Shown: positions 17,386 through 26,952, counted from the stretch's first letter. The stretch is 64,000 nucleotides of DNA from Natrarchaeobius oligotrophus (GCF_003841465.1 NZ_REFZ01000002.1:248001-312000); one strand, 5' to 3'. Numbers and translations are program-made. Notes: generated from the sequence alone by a model not told the origin.

Positions 17386-18112
17386 GGTTCTCGAGGCTGA
17401 CGTTCGGATCGCCGGCTCTCGGTTCGGTTCCCGTCCGACGCGCGTCGAACCGGTTCGATTCGATTCGCTCTCTCGAGGTAGTGGTCATTGGTATCAACTG
17501 TGTGCCGACGCCGATTAACAGTTTCGCAAGCGCGAACCGCCTCCGGGTTCGATGGAGGCAGGCGGCCGAGGTGCAAGCGGTTCTGGGCGCTCGCGGACGA
17601 GAGCGATCGACGGGGAAGAGGCGACAGCCCTCACGGACGAGAAATCGTCTCCCGACGCGAACGCGTCCGATCCGGATACGCCGTCTTCGCATTCCAAAAT
17701 ACCAAACTCATCTACATCATACTAAATTTATATTATTTTGATTATGTATTCGGCGATGATCTCGTTAATTCCAGAACAGATGTCGAACTCCGGGTGATCA
17801 GCACGTTTTCAGGGCTCGTGTTCGTGTTACGCTCGAAGACGTCGGGAAGAGGACGATACGACGCCGTTGGTGAGCCAGTGAAGCCGAAAACCCGCTTACG
17901 GAGGAATTAAACCGAAAGAGACGGTATTCAGGGAGATCGAATCGTTCACTATTAATCTACCAGACACAGATGTGATTTAATATACTATTCCAATACACTC
18001 AATTTATTTATCTATCTACGCCACCGGGTTCGACACGAACGCGGCCACGAACGTCTGTGCGCTCACGAGGACGGCTGGCGGAGACTGTGCGGACGGGAGA
18101 CGCGGCAACCGC
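17386..18112. other. 727-bp AT-rich intergenic region
   Basis: No gene was recognised here on either strand. Parts (about 17690-17760 and 17900-18020) are far richer in A and T than the rest of the window. The gap separates the Mo hydroxylase island from the nitrous oxide reductase operon, and marks a boundary between gene blocks. It may contain the xdhC promoter at its left end; the right half lies downstream of the nos operon and may hold its terminator, but no clear stem-loop with a T-run was found. Confidence 0.5.
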
Positions 18113-18760
18113 CTACGAGAGGTCCGTCCACGAGCGGACGTCGCCGCCGTGTTCGGCGGCGAACTCCTCCGCATCCGCCGGATCGGAAAACGGTACGTAG
18201 TCCGCACCCATAGCCCCGTGAACGTCGGTTTCGACGACGTACGACAGGTCCGTCGCGTCGGCGAACGCGTCGGCCTCGACGTGACTCGAGACGAACGTCG
18301 TCCCGTCTCGTCGCTCGAGCTCGTACTCGACCGCCGAGTAATCGGTAGCGAACGCGCGCTGGAGCGTCCATCCCTGTCGGTCGCGCTCGTCCCGATATGT
18401 AACGAGTTCGACGAGGCTGTCGAAGCGCGCCGGGCCGTCCCGTCCGTCGGGTTCGTCGTCGGCGTAGAAGAGCTGGCCCGCCGGGCCGTGGTGCTCTTCG
18501 ATCACCATGCCGCAGACGTCGCAGGTCAGCCCGCCGGAGAGCGAGATCGGTTCGAGAGTCTCCGGATCGACGGCGTCGTCGCCGTCGGTGCAACCGGCCA
18601 TCGCCACGGCGACGACGCTACCCCCCGACGCCAGAAGTCGGCGACGCGACCAGCACTCGCGTCCGCCATCCTCGCTGTCGGCGCGTCCGGAATCGCAGTC
18701 GTTCGAATCGACGCGGCGACCGTCCCGACCGGCGTCCGTTCCGTCGATCGATCGGATCAT
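18113..18760 (-). CDS. nosL: NosL-type copper chaperone lipoprotein (nos operon)
   Basis: A 215-residue exported protein. The N-terminal region is long and acidic before a twin-arginine-like stretch (RRRLLASGG), a hydrophobic segment and a lipobox (MAGC), so it is probably Tat-exported and lipid-anchored. The NosL domain follows with the copper motif CDVCGM and a downstream pair of histidines (EEHHGP), then the b-rich half ending in the YVPFSDPADAEEFAAEHGG helix. NosL gives copper to nitrous oxide reductase outside the cell membrane. It is the last gene of the six-gene nos operon, overlapping nosY by 4 bp. A shorter start closer to the twin arginines is possible. Confidence 0.92.
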   Translation of the reverse strand: MIRSIDGTDAGRDGRRVDSNDCDSGRADSEDGGRECWSRRRLLASGGSVVAVAMAGCTDGDDAVDPETLEPISLSGGLTCDVCGMVIEEHHGPAGQLFYADDEPDGRDGPARFDSLVELVTYRDERDRQGWTLQRAFATDYSAVEYELERRDGTTFVSSHVEADAFADATDLSYVVETDVHGAMGADYVPFSDPADAEEFAAEHGGDVRSWTDLS

Positions 18761-19677
18761 AGCCGCCGCCTCCGGATGATGAGCGCCGCGAGCGCGATCG
18801 GGACCGCGATCCAGGCGAGCAGCGCGCCGACGAGGACCGGGGTCGAAAGCCCCGCGTCGGCGAGCACCGTCGCGAAGCCGGCGTCTCCGGCGGCACCGAG
18901 CGTGCCGAGTACGAGCGCCCGGAAGATCCCCGTGGGATTCGCGAGGATCGTCGCCGACACGGCGGCGTCGGGGAGGTCGAACGCCGCGACGATTCCGAGC
19001 CCGAGCAGGTCGTGGACGAGCACGAACCAGGCCCAGGCGAGCAGCGAGAGTCCGAGTGCGTGGGTTTTCTCGGCGGCGAGCGTCGACGCGAGGATGCCGA
19101 GGCCGAGAAAGACGAGCCCGAGCGCCACGGTCGAGAGCAAGAACGCCGCGTAGACGTCGAACCCGCCGACGCCGTGTTCAGCCAGCAGGAAGCCGCCGGC
19201 GATTCCGAACCCGAGGATCGTCGCGCTCGCGAACGCGATCGCCCGTCCGAGCGCCGCGCCGACGACGAGCCACGCCCGGTCGATCGGCAGCGCAAACAGC
19301 GTCTGCAGCCAGCCGCTCTCCTCGCGGCCGACGATCGCGTCGTAGCCGAACGCGAGCGCGACCAGCGGCACGAGGTAGACCGCCAGCACCGCGAGGCTGG
19401 CGACGATTCGCTCGTAACCGACCGGGCTCGCGCTCGAGCCGCTGAACGTCGTCAGACCGAGCGCGAAGGCGGCGAAGATCGCGGTCATCGCAACGGCCCA
19501 GCGGCTCCGGATCGCGAGGCGATACTCGGTCTCCGCGACGACCAGCAGCTGTCTGTACCAGACGCCGGCGTCGTCCGTGCGTCCGACCTCGGCCGCCGCT
19601 GCCGTCGCGAAGCCGCCGTCCGCCGTCGTCCGACGGCAGTCGCCGTCCGCTCCCGGTCGTTCGTCGTCGACCATCAC
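18757..19677 (-). CDS. nosY: ABC transporter permease NosY (nos operon)
   Basis: A 306-residue membrane protein with about 45 soluble N-terminal residues and then six hydrophobic helices. The motif following the second helix, EESGWLQTLFALPIDRAWLVVGAALGRA, matches the ABC-2 permease group of NosY. With NosF and NosD it forms the complex that supports copper-site assembly in NosZ. It overlaps nosF upstream and nosL downstream by 4 bp each. The start may be the second methionine, one codon later. Confidence 0.9.
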   Translation of the reverse strand: MMVDDERPGADGDCRRTTADGGFATAAAAEVGRTDDAGVWYRQLLVVAETEYRLAIRSRWAVAMTAIFAAFALGLTTFSGSSASPVGYERIVASLAVLAVYLVPLVALAFGYDAIVGREESGWLQTLFALPIDRAWLVVGAALGRAIAFASATILGFGIAGGFLLAEHGVGGFDVYAAFLLSTVALGLVFLGLGILASTLAAEKTHALGLSLLAWAWFVLVHDLLGLGIVAAFDLPDAAVSATILANPTGIFRALVLGTLGAAGDAGFATVLADAGLSTPVLVGALLAWIAVPIALAALIIRRRRL

Positions 19678-20636
19678 GCGCTCACCTCCGTCGGATCAAC
19701 GTTCGTCCCGTCGCGTTCGTCGGTGCCGAGCGCAGCGCGGAACGCCGCCTCGAGTCCCGGCTCTCGGACCTCGAACCGCTCGAGCAGATCGGGGTCCAGG
19801 GCCGAACAGAGCGCGATGGCCTCGTCCCGGTCGCAGACGACCTCGATTGCGTCGTCCGTCTCGATTACGTCGCCGTACCGCTGAACCGTCTCGAGGAGCC
19901 GTTCGCGTGGCCGATCCGGCCTCCCGGCCGGGTCGGCCGGACGGATCTCGACCGTCACGTCGTCACCGGCTGCGGTCCAGAGGTCGTCGATCGAACCGAC
20001 CGCGCACAACCGGCCGTCGTCGAGGATCGCGACCTCGTCGCAGAGCCGTTCGACCTCCTCGAGCGCGTGCGAGGAGAGGACGACGGTCGCGTCGGTCTCG
20101 CGGTCGATCCGTTCGACGATCTCGTGGAACGTCGCGACGCCGCGAGGGTCGAGCCCCGCCGTCGGTTCGTCGAGGACCAGCACCGGCGGGTCGGCGAGCA
20201 GCGCCGACGCGAGTCCGAGCCGTCGTCCCATCCCGTTCGAGTAGCCCGCGACGGCGCGATCCGCCGCCTCGGAAAGGCCAACGGTCTCGAGGGCGTCCTC
20301 GATGCGCTCGCACCGGGCGGACAGTCCGCGGATGCGCGCGTGAACGTCGAGCACTTCCCGCCCGGTCATCGCGGGGGGAAACCCGGCGTGCTCCGGCAGG
20401 AAGGCGACGCGTTCGCGGACGCGGTGGCCCGCCGCCGCGACGTCGAGTCCGCCGACTTCGATTCGCCCCTCGTCGGGTCGGTCGTGACCGACCAGCAACT
20501 CGAAGAGGGTGGTCTTTCCCGCGCCGTTCGTTCCGAGGACGCCGTACGTCGACCCCGACGGGATCTCGAAGGACGGTCCGTCGAGGGCGACGACGTCGCC
20601 GTAGCGTTTGCGGACGTCAGTGATCGTGATCTGCAT
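19674..20636 (-). CDS. nosF: ABC transporter ATPase NosF (nos operon)
   Basis: A 320-residue ABC ATPase. Walker A is GTNGAGKT at residues 35-42, the signature loop is YSNGMGRRL (a variant of LSGGQ, common in NosF), Walker B is VLVLDEPTAGLDPRG and the switch histidine is in LSSHALEEVE. A C-terminal extension of about 100 residues follows, as in drug-export/Nos-type ATPases. It powers the NosFY transporter on the inner face of the membrane. The ATG at 20636 lies 20 bp inside nosD and was chosen because the product begins directly at the first ABC strand (MQITITDV). Confidence 0.93.
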   Translation of the reverse strand: MQITITDVRKRYGDVVALDGPSFEIPSGSTYGVLGTNGAGKTTLFELLVGHDRPDEGRIEVGGLDVAAAGHRVRERVAFLPEHAGFPPAMTGREVLDVHARIRGLSARCERIEDALETVGLSEAADRAVAGYSNGMGRRLGLASALLADPPVLVLDEPTAGLDPRGVATFHEIVERIDRETDATVVLSSHALEEVERLCDEVAILDDGRLCAVGSIDDLWTAAGDDVTVEIRPADPAGRPDRPRERLLETVQRYGDVIETDDAIEVVCDRDEAIALCSALDPDLLERFEVREPGLEAAFRAALGTDERDGTNVDPTEVSA

Positions 20637-22002
20637 AGTAGTCCCTCCATTCGTCGTGGGGCGGTTCGGCGAGCGGTCGGTGGTCGACCACGCCGGGCGA
20701 CTCGAGCACCGGGAACGAACTCTCGGCGGCGCGAACCGCGTCGAAGGCGGGGCTCTCGGCGAAGACCGCGGCCTGCGGCCGATCGTGAACCAGCCGTTCG
20801 ACGGTTCCGGCCGGTCGGTGGCGCACCTCGCTCGTGCCGTCGCCATCGAGGTCGAGCGATCTCGCGTCCGACCAGTAGTTGCCCCGCTCGGAGTCGTTCC
20901 AGTGGATCTGTTCGTTCGTCGGCGCGTACGCCGACTGGCCGTTCGCAACGAAGCTGTTGCCGACGACGCGCTCGTCGGAGCTTCCCGCCGTGAACTGGAT
21001 TCCCACCGCGTTCTCGAGCACGAGGTTGTCGACGATCTCGTTGCCGTGGGCGTTGTAGACGTAGAAGCCGTTGCGGTTGGCGACGACGGCGTTGTCGCGG
21101 ATCTCGCTGCGGTCGACCTCCTTGACGAGGATCCCCTGTCCGCTCGGACCGTCGTTGTTCACCGCGACGTTGTCGACGACGGTCAGATTCGACGAGACCA
21201 TCAGCGCGAAGCCGACGTCGTTGTCGAACGCGACGTTCTCCTCGAGGCGGTTGTCGTCGGAGTACATGTAGTGGACGCCGTACCGCAGCTCCCACATCGC
21301 GTTGCCCGACGCGACGACTCGCTCGGACCACGAGAAGTAGATGCCGTCCCGGACGGTCGTGATCCGGTTGTCCCGGAGGTCGGCGCCGTCGGCCCTGTCG
21401 AGGTGGACGCCGTTGCCCCGTTCGGATTCGGGAACGTCCGCGCGGCCGACGATAGTCGCGTTCGAGACGGTCACGTCCTCCGCCTCGCCGATCCAGACGC
21501 CGTAGGTCGTCTCGGTGATGCGGACGTCCGAAAGCGTCGATCCCGACCCCTCGACGAGAACGCCGGCATCCTCGTTCGAGCGCTCGTGGCCCGACTCGCG
21601 CACCCAGACGCCGTCGAGCGTGACGTTCTCCGCGGCCACGCGGACGACGGTCCCCTCGCCGCCGCCGTCGATCGCCGCGCCGCCGTCGCTCGCTCGCAGC
21701 GCGACGTCGGCCGTCTCGATCGTGACGCGTTCCTCGAAGCTGCCCTCGAGGAGGATCGTCTCGCCGGGCTCGGCGGCGTCAGCGGCCGCCTGGACGGAGT
21801 CGAACTCCCGGTCGTCAACGGTGGCGACGCCGACGCCTTCCGGCGGGTCAGCGTCGTGGACGTCGCCGATCTCGGGCGTCCAGCCGTCGACCGTCGCGTC
21901 GCGGTCGTCGGTGCCGTCCGCCGCCGCAACGGCCGCCGCGATCAGCGAGACGACGAGGACGACCGCCGCGGCGGCGACGAACCACGATTCTCGATCACTC
22001 AT
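20617..22002 (-). CDS. nosD: NosD copper-site assembly protein (b-helix, nos operon)
   Basis: A 461-residue protein with an N-terminal hydrophobic signal/anchor (about residues 8-30) and a right-handed parallel b-helix made of CASH/NosD repeats. Typical rungs read N-x-I/L-x-x-N with N/G turns, for example YMYSDDNRLEENVAF and SNLTVVDNVAV. The C-terminal region contains the NYWSD motif common in NosD. It acts outside the membrane with NosF/NosY to build the CuZ site of NosZ. It overlaps the upstream membrane-protein gene by 8 bp and nosF by 20 bp. A longer NosD paralogue with an extra N-terminal domain lies at 51141-53078. Confidence 0.93.
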   Translation of the reverse strand: MSDRESWFVAAAAVVLVVSLIAAAVAAADGTDDRDATVDGWTPEIGDVHDADPPEGVGVATVDDREFDSVQAAADAAEPGETILLEGSFEERVTIETADVALRASDGGAAIDGGGEGTVVRVAAENVTLDGVWVRESGHERSNEDAGVLVEGSGSTLSDVRITETTYGVWIGEAEDVTVSNATIVGRADVPESERGNGVHLDRADGADLRDNRITTVRDGIYFSWSERVVASGNAMWELRYGVHYMYSDDNRLEENVAFDNDVGFALMVSSNLTVVDNVAVNNDGPSGQGILVKEVDRSEIRDNAVVANRNGFYVYNAHGNEIVDNLVLENAVGIQFTAGSSDERVVGNSFVANGQSAYAPTNEQIHWNDSERGNYWSDARSLDLDGDGTSEVRHRPAGTVERLVHDRPQAAVFAESPAFDAVRAAESSFPVLESPGVVDHRPLAEPPHDEWRDYYADHDH

Positions 22003-22750
22003 CGCTGCTCACCTCCGAACCGGTTCGCGGGACGGTCTCGCGCTCCCCGTCGCCGACGATCGGCAGCCGCCGGCGAAGTCGCTCGAGCCCGCGGTCGGCC
22101 AGCACGGGGACGTCGTCGATCGTCGCGTTCGAGTCCCGCAACAGGAACGCGAGGACGACGAGGGCGAGCGCCGTCACGGTGAGGTAGCCGCCGGGTCCGA
22201 GCCAGGCGAAGCCGCTGATGTTCGCGATCTCGTAACTGCCGAGCAGCGGCGGCGTGAACGGATCGATACCGCGCATCGGCGCGTCCGGATCGAGCGCGTG
22301 GCCGGCCTGGTGGAGCCGGTACTGGATGAGCGCGAACATCCCGACGAAGACGGCGATCGTCCCGACGAGCTGGCACGCGAGGCCGAGTTTGAGCTTTCGG
22401 ACCGTCGGTGCGAACGCGACGAAGACGCCCGTCGTGGCCGCGGCCACGAACGCGAGCGGGCCGAACGACCACTCGGGAACCTCGATCGCGTTCGGGTGAA
22501 CCTCGTAGTTCGGATCGAGGTACACCGGATCCGGATAGTAGAAGCCGACGTACCGGTTGAGCGACTGAGTTTCGCCGACGTCGCCCTCGAGTCGTGGGTA
22601 GGCGTACAGCTCGACGAGCATTCCGTCCGGATACTGGGGTGCCTCCAGCGTGATCCGCCACATCGGGAGCGCGATCGCGACGAGCAACAGCGCCGCCGCT
22701 GCCAGCGGGAGGAGCCGACGGAGTTCGGACGGGCGAGGGATGGGTGACAT
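21995..22750 (-). CDS. Nos operon membrane protein of unknown function
   Basis: A 251-residue protein with an N-terminal hydrophobic helix (about residues 11-28), a polar external loop rich in tyrosine and proline (about 29-90), then about four more membrane helices. The loop contains YAYPRLEGD and RYVGFYYPDP. I recognise it only as the type of membrane protein found next to nosZ in some archaeal and non-proteobacterial nos clusters; it has no assigned reaction. Its position between nosZ and nosD (23 bp after nosZ, 8-bp overlap with nosD) makes a role in electron delivery or copper assembly for NosZ likely. No heme (CxxCH) motif was seen. Confidence 0.75.
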   Translation of the reverse strand: MSPIPRPSELRRLLPLAAAALLLVAIALPMWRITLEAPQYPDGMLVELYAYPRLEGDVGETQSLNRYVGFYYPDPVYLDPNYEVHPNAIEVPEWSFGPLAFVAAATTGVFVAFAPTVRKLKLGLACQLVGTIAVFVGMFALIQYRLHQAGHALDPDAPMRGIDPFTPPLLGSYEIANISGFAWLGPGGYLTVTALALVVLAFLLRDSNATIDDVPVLADRGLERLRRRLPIVGDGERETVPRTGSEVSSDE

Positions 22751-22773
22751 GGGTGGCGGATGGGGGTGTGTGG

Positions 22774-24669
22774 TCAGTCGGCCGGTTCGACGAGCAGTCG
22801 CGAGCGCATCTCGAGGTGGAGCGCGCTACAGAAGTACGCACAGTAGATCCAGTAGACGCCGGGCTTGTCGGCGGTGAACGTCACTTCCCGGGTCTCCTGT
22901 GGGGCCGTCTTCACGTTGACGTCGTACTGCGGAATCGCGAGCGAGTGGAGGATGTCCTCCTCCTGTTCGATGTTCGTCGTCCTGATCGTCACCTCGTCGC
23001 CCTCGGAAACGGCGATGTCGGAGAACCCGAAGTGGTTGCGCGTGTTGTACATCTCGACGTGGACCCGATCACCGTCGCGCTCGACGAAGTTGTCCTCGTC
23101 GCTCGCCGAGATGAACTCCAGCTCGAGGTCGTCGGGATCGTACACCGAAGCGGGTTCGAGCCTGTCGGCGCGGACGATCGAGGCGTCGTGCGGTTCGGGG
23201 TACGCCGGCGTATCCTTGACCAGTTGCATTCCGGCCTCGTCGTCGCCGATGTAGAACAGCTGGTCGTTCTCGGGGAACACCGGTCCGACCGGGAGGAACC
23301 GATCCTTCGAGAGCTTGTTGAGGACGATCAGCCAGTCGCCCTGCGGATCGCCGGTGTACGACTCCGCGGCGATCAGGTGGCCTGGACTGTAGTGGACGTC
23401 GTGTTTCTCGATGACCGGATCCTCCGAGCCCATCTCCGCCTCGACGGCGGCCTCGATGTCCCACTTGACGACCTGCGAGTCGACGAACAGCGTCGTGTAG
23501 GCGTGGCCACGGTCGTCGTAGGCGGTGTGCAAGGGTCCGTTGCCGACGTTGACGCGGCCGACGACCGCGTCGTTCGGGTCGTCGACCTCGTCGAGCCGGT
23601 CGATCTCGATGATCGTACAGGTGGGATCGAGCTTGCCCGAAGCGATGGCGTACCGTCCGTCAGGCGTGACGCTGACGCCGTGGGGGTTCGTCGGCACGTC
23701 GACGTATCGAACCAGCGGTTCGCTGTTCCGGTTGAGCGGGCTGTCCTCGGTGCCGTCGACGACCGGCACGCCGTTTACCTCCTCGTACTCGCCGGCCTCG
23801 ACGGCGTCTTCGATCGCGGGCACGTTGAACGCGACCACGTAGTCCGTGTCCGCGGACGTCATCTCGGATTCGGTCACTCCCTCCTCCGTGTTGTAGCTGG
23901 TCGTGAAGAACCACGTGCCGTCCTTTCCGGAGTCGCCGTTGTCCAGATTGCAGTCGACTTTCACGTCCCATTGGTGGTTGAACGGGTCCGGGTCGATCGC
24001 GGACAACACGGAGCCGTACGCGCCGGGATCGTCGAGGTCGCGCCCGTCGTTCGGCATCGGGACGCGAAACTCCCCGACGCCGAAGACGAGCCTCGTGTCG
24101 GGCATCAGCGCGCACGCGCCGTGGGTTCCCTGCTGGTTCGGCAGGTCGACGATCGCGTCGGTCTCGAAGTACTCCAGATCGATGCGGGCCATCCGACCGT
24201 TGGCCTTGTCGTTGACGAACAGCCACTCGCCGTCGTAGGTGTTGTCCGTCTGGCTCGGGCGAGGGTGGTGGACGTCACCCCACGTGTAGCCGCCCGACTC
24301 CTCGAGCATCGCTCTGGTTTCGTCGTCGAAGCCGTACCCGCGTGCGCTCTCGATGTTGAACACCGGAATGCGCATGAGTTGGCGCATCGAGGGAACGCCG
24401 TAGACGCGAACGTCGCCGGAGTGACCCCCGGAGAGGAACGCGTAGTAGTCGTCGTGCTCGCCGGGCGGAACGGAGCCGTCCACGTCGGCTCCCGACGGCG
24501 TCTCGTCGGTGTCGAGCAATCCGGTACAGCCGGCGAGCGAACTCATCGCGCCGACGGCCGCACCCGCCTTGACGAAGTCCCGTCGGGGAATCCGTGCGAA
24601 CAGCGGGTCTCGGTCGTCGGTCGTCGGTTCGTCGGTCCGTCGGTCGTCGGTGGGGTTGGATGTCGTCAT
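22774..24669 (-). CDS. nosZ: Nitrous oxide reductase NosZ
   Basis: A 631-residue enzyme reducing N2O to N2. The N-terminus has a twin-arginine motif (PRRDFVKAG) and a lipobox (LAGC), so it should be Tat-exported and perhaps lipid-anchored. The seven-bladed propeller supplies the CuZ histidines in DVHHP, THGAC, NPHGV, LHTAYDDRGHA, YSPGHL and PEPHDA. The C-terminal cupredoxin domain carries the CuA site with Cys610, Cys614, His618 and Met621 (CAYFCSALHLEM). All key ligands are present, so it looks functional. It is the first gene of the operon; a TATA-like stretch lies upstream near 24725-24740. The final step of denitrification, or N2O scavenging, can be predicted for this organism. Confidence 0.96.
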   Translation of the reverse strand: MTTSNPTDDRRTDEPTTDDRDPLFARIPRRDFVKAGAAVGAMSSLAGCTGLLDTDETPSGADVDGSVPPGEHDDYYAFLSGGHSGDVRVYGVPSMRQLMRIPVFNIESARGYGFDDETRAMLEESGGYTWGDVHHPRPSQTDNTYDGEWLFVNDKANGRMARIDLEYFETDAIVDLPNQQGTHGACALMPDTRLVFGVGEFRVPMPNDGRDLDDPGAYGSVLSAIDPDPFNHQWDVKVDCNLDNGDSGKDGTWFFTTSYNTEEGVTESEMTSADTDYVVAFNVPAIEDAVEAGEYEEVNGVPVVDGTEDSPLNRNSEPLVRYVDVPTNPHGVSVTPDGRYAIASGKLDPTCTIIEIDRLDEVDDPNDAVVGRVNVGNGPLHTAYDDRGHAYTTLFVDSQVVKWDIEAAVEAEMGSEDPVIEKHDVHYSPGHLIAAESYTGDPQGDWLIVLNKLSKDRFLPVGPVFPENDQLFYIGDDEAGMQLVKDTPAYPEPHDASIVRADRLEPASVYDPDDLELEFISASDEDNFVERDGDRVHVEMYNTRNHFGFSDIAVSEGDEVTIRTTNIEQEEDILHSLAIPQYDVNVKTAPQETREVTFTADKPGVYWIYCAYFCSALHLEMRSRLLVEPAD

Positions 24670-24978
24670 CGTCTCGTGTGTCGTCGTATCGGGTGGTGCT
24701 GCACCGGTCGGCGGCGGATTCGGTACGAGTTTATCTCGGGAGAGAACGACATTAGGGGTGTTTTCGATTCTTACGGGCCAATAATCCGCATGAACGTGTT
24801 CGGGAAAGCGGATACCGTGGACGCGCGCACAGTTCTAGAGCGCCGGAACGGTCATCGGGTACGGTTCGTCGGTCCGTTCGGCGGCCGCGCGACCGTCGCG
24901 ACCGACGAGCGCGAACCCGACGGCGGCGACCGGTCGCTCGCCGTAGCATTATCACCCAGTCCGTGGTCGGCGTACCCG
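24670..24978. promoter_or_regulatory. Divergent intergenic region between nosZ and the DUF389 gene
   Basis: No gene was found in these 309 bp. They must hold the promoter of the six-gene nos operon (leftward) and that of the DUF389 gene (rightward). An AT-rich GCATTATCACC at about 24947-24957 lies roughly 25-30 bp before the DUF389 ATG and may be its TATA box; a GATAAACTCG on the minus strand near 24727-24737 is a candidate for nosZ. Confidence 0.4.
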
Positions 24979-26319
24979 ATGCGCTATCTCGAGATCGCGG
25001 TCCCGGAAGGGCGACGACGGGCGGTACTCGACGTGCTCGAGGACGAAGGGATCGAGTACGTCGCGAGCGACGAAACGAGCGGCAGGGCTCGGACGACAGT
25101 CGTCCGGTTTCCCGTTCCGATTCGCGCCGTCGAACCGATACTGGATCGACTCTCGGAGGCGGGCATCGACGACGCGCGCGTCGTCGTCATCGACGCCGAG
25201 ACGGTCGTCTCGAGCGAGTTCGACGACCTGCTAGAGCAGTACAGCCACGGCGGAGCGAGCGGCGTTCGGACCTCGAGACAGGTGTTGCGAACGAAAGCCG
25301 ACGAACTGACGCCCGCGTTTTCGATCTACGTCGTGATGTTGCTGATCAGCGCGGTCGTCGCCACGGCGGGACTGCTGTCGGATTCGCCCGCCGTCGTCGT
25401 CGGCTCGATGGTAATCGCACCGCTTCTCGGGCCCGCGTTGGCCGCGAACGTCGGGATCGTCACGGGCGACGACGAGCTTCGATCGACGGGATTTCGCTAT
25501 CAGGTCGTCGGCGTTGCGGTCGTGATTTCGGCTTCGATCGGGCTCGCGCTACTCGCCCGGCTCGCTGGTCTCGAGCCGGCGGGGATCGACATCGTGGTCG
25601 TCGCCGAGTTACAGGAGCGCGTCTCGCCGAATCTGTTCTCGCTTGCGGTCGCACTCGGGGCCGGAATCGCGGGAATCCTGAGTCTGACGCGGGGATTCTC
25701 GGAAGCGATCGTCGGCGTCATGATCGCGGCCGCGCTCATCCCCCCGTCGGCTGCGGTTGGCATCACGACCGCCTGGGGGATGTACGGTGCGGCCGTCGGC
25801 GCGTTCGTTCTCGTCGTCGTGAACGTCCTCTCGATCAACGCCGCGGCGTTGCTCACGCTCTGGGTCGCCGGCTACAGGCCACAGGGGCTGTTCGAAGTGT
25901 CGCCGACGCGAACGGCGACGTTCACGTACGCGACGATCTTCGGGGTCGGTTTGCTCGTACTCGCAGCGCCGCTGGCCGGCATCACGCTCGTCGAGTTCCA
26001 GACGACGCAACTGAACTCGACGGCGGAGGAGGCGGTCGACGAGGTGCTCGAGGATCCGCAGTACGACGGCCTCGAGGCGGAGTCGGTCGAGGTTCGACTG
26101 GACGACGCGTACCCGCTCCGGTCGATCGACCGGGTCGTCGTGACGGTACGGGGTCTCGATCCCGGACCGGAGCCCGAACTGGGCGAGCGAGTCCACGAAC
26201 GGGTCGACGCGAACGCCGACGGCTCGCCGATCGTCGAAGTGCGTTACGTCGTCGCGGAGGAACGCGGCAACGAGCGAGCGGATCGGCTGACCGTCACCCG
26301 AACCGTCGACGGTTCCTGA
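24979..26319 (+). CDS. DUF389/TIGR00341-family membrane protein
   Basis: A 446-residue protein. The N-terminal 90 residues form a soluble ferredoxin-like region (MRYLEIAVPEGRR...). Six or seven hydrophobic segments follow between about residues 112 and 345, with the family hallmark SPAVVVGSMVIAPLLGP (about residues 135-151) and AALIPPSAAVGI. A soluble C-terminal domain of about 90 residues ends the chain. The family is widespread and without an assigned substrate. The ATG at 24979 was preferred over far upstream starts in the same frame because the longer frame runs antisense through nosZ. A UspA gene follows 62 bp downstream on the same strand. Confidence 0.85.
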   Translation: MRYLEIAVPEGRRRAVLDVLEDEGIEYVASDETSGRARTTVVRFPVPIRAVEPILDRLSEAGIDDARVVVIDAETVVSSEFDDLLEQYSHGGASGVRTSRQVLRTKADELTPAFSIYVVMLLISAVVATAGLLSDSPAVVVGSMVIAPLLGPALAANVGIVTGDDELRSTGFRYQVVGVAVVISASIGLALLARLAGLEPAGIDIVVVAELQERVSPNLFSLAVALGAGIAGILSLTRGFSEAIVGVMIAAALIPPSAAVGITTAWGMYGAAVGAFVLVVVNVLSINAAALLTLWVAGYRPQGLFEVSPTRTATFTYATIFGVGLLVLAAPLAGITLVEFQTTQLNSTAEEAVDEVLEDPQYDGLEAESVEVRLDDAYPLRSIDRVVVTVRGLDPGPEPELGERVHERVDANADGSPIVEVRYVVAEERGNERADRLTVTRTVDGS

Positions 26320-26381
26320 GGCGTCGGCGACGCCGTCTCGTCTGGCCGGGATTTATTGATGGCGTCCGCGAATCGCCCCGT

Positions 26382-26792
26382 ATGTACGAACGAATTCTCG
26401 TTCCGACGGACGGACGCGAGAACACGGAGCGTGCGATCGACGAAGCCATCGATCTCGCGGGCGAGCACGACGCGACGTTGCACACGCTGTACGTCATCAA
26501 CTCGGCCGCGATCGCGCCGGGAATCGACTTCGACGACCTCGAGGAGATCGGTCAGCAGGCGGTCGACTACGTCGCCAATCGCGCCCGCGAGAACGGCGTC
26601 GAGGACGTCGAGCGGAACGTGATCCACGGCCTTCGCCACAGAGCGATCCTGCAGTACGCGGACGAACACGACATCGATCTGGTCGTACTCGGTCGGCGAC
26701 AGAAACTCGACCACCTCCTCCGCGGGAGCGTCTCGGAGCGGGTGTCCTCGGAAGCAACGATACCGGTCCTCATCGTCGATCAGGACGGCTGA
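26382..26792 (+). CDS. Universal stress protein, single UspA domain, degenerate nucleotide motif
   Basis: A 136-residue UspA protein starting MYERILVPTDG. The C-terminal ATP loop, normally G-2x-G-9x-G-S/T, reads GRRQKLDHLLRGSV here, so the second glycine is Gln; the first and last glycines remain. ATP binding may therefore be weakened. A TATA-like GGGATTTATTGATG at about 26348-26361 lies some 25-30 bp upstream, giving an almost leaderless mRNA. It follows the DUF389 gene. Confidence 0.9.
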   Translation: MYERILVPTDGRENTERAIDEAIDLAGEHDATLHTLYVINSAAIAPGIDFDDLEEIGQQAVDYVANRARENGVEDVERNVIHGLRHRAILQYADEHDIDLVVLGRRQKLDHLLRGSVSERVSSEATIPVLIVDQDG

Positions 26793-26952
26793 TACCGCCT
26801 GCTGTAACAGTTACCGGTGTGTCCCCGACAAACCACACGACACGTCGGAACAGGCGGACGGCAGTCCGTCCGAGACGTCGCAGGTCGGCGTGATCGAAGC
26901 GCCATCGCCGGCTCCGAGTTCGTCCGATCGGACGCTCGCCGCAGTTCGATCG

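Noticed and set aside
22744-24978. Very long upstream extension of the DUF389 protein frame
   Set aside because: The extension is antisense to nosZ and lacks homology; the conserved protein begins at 24979.
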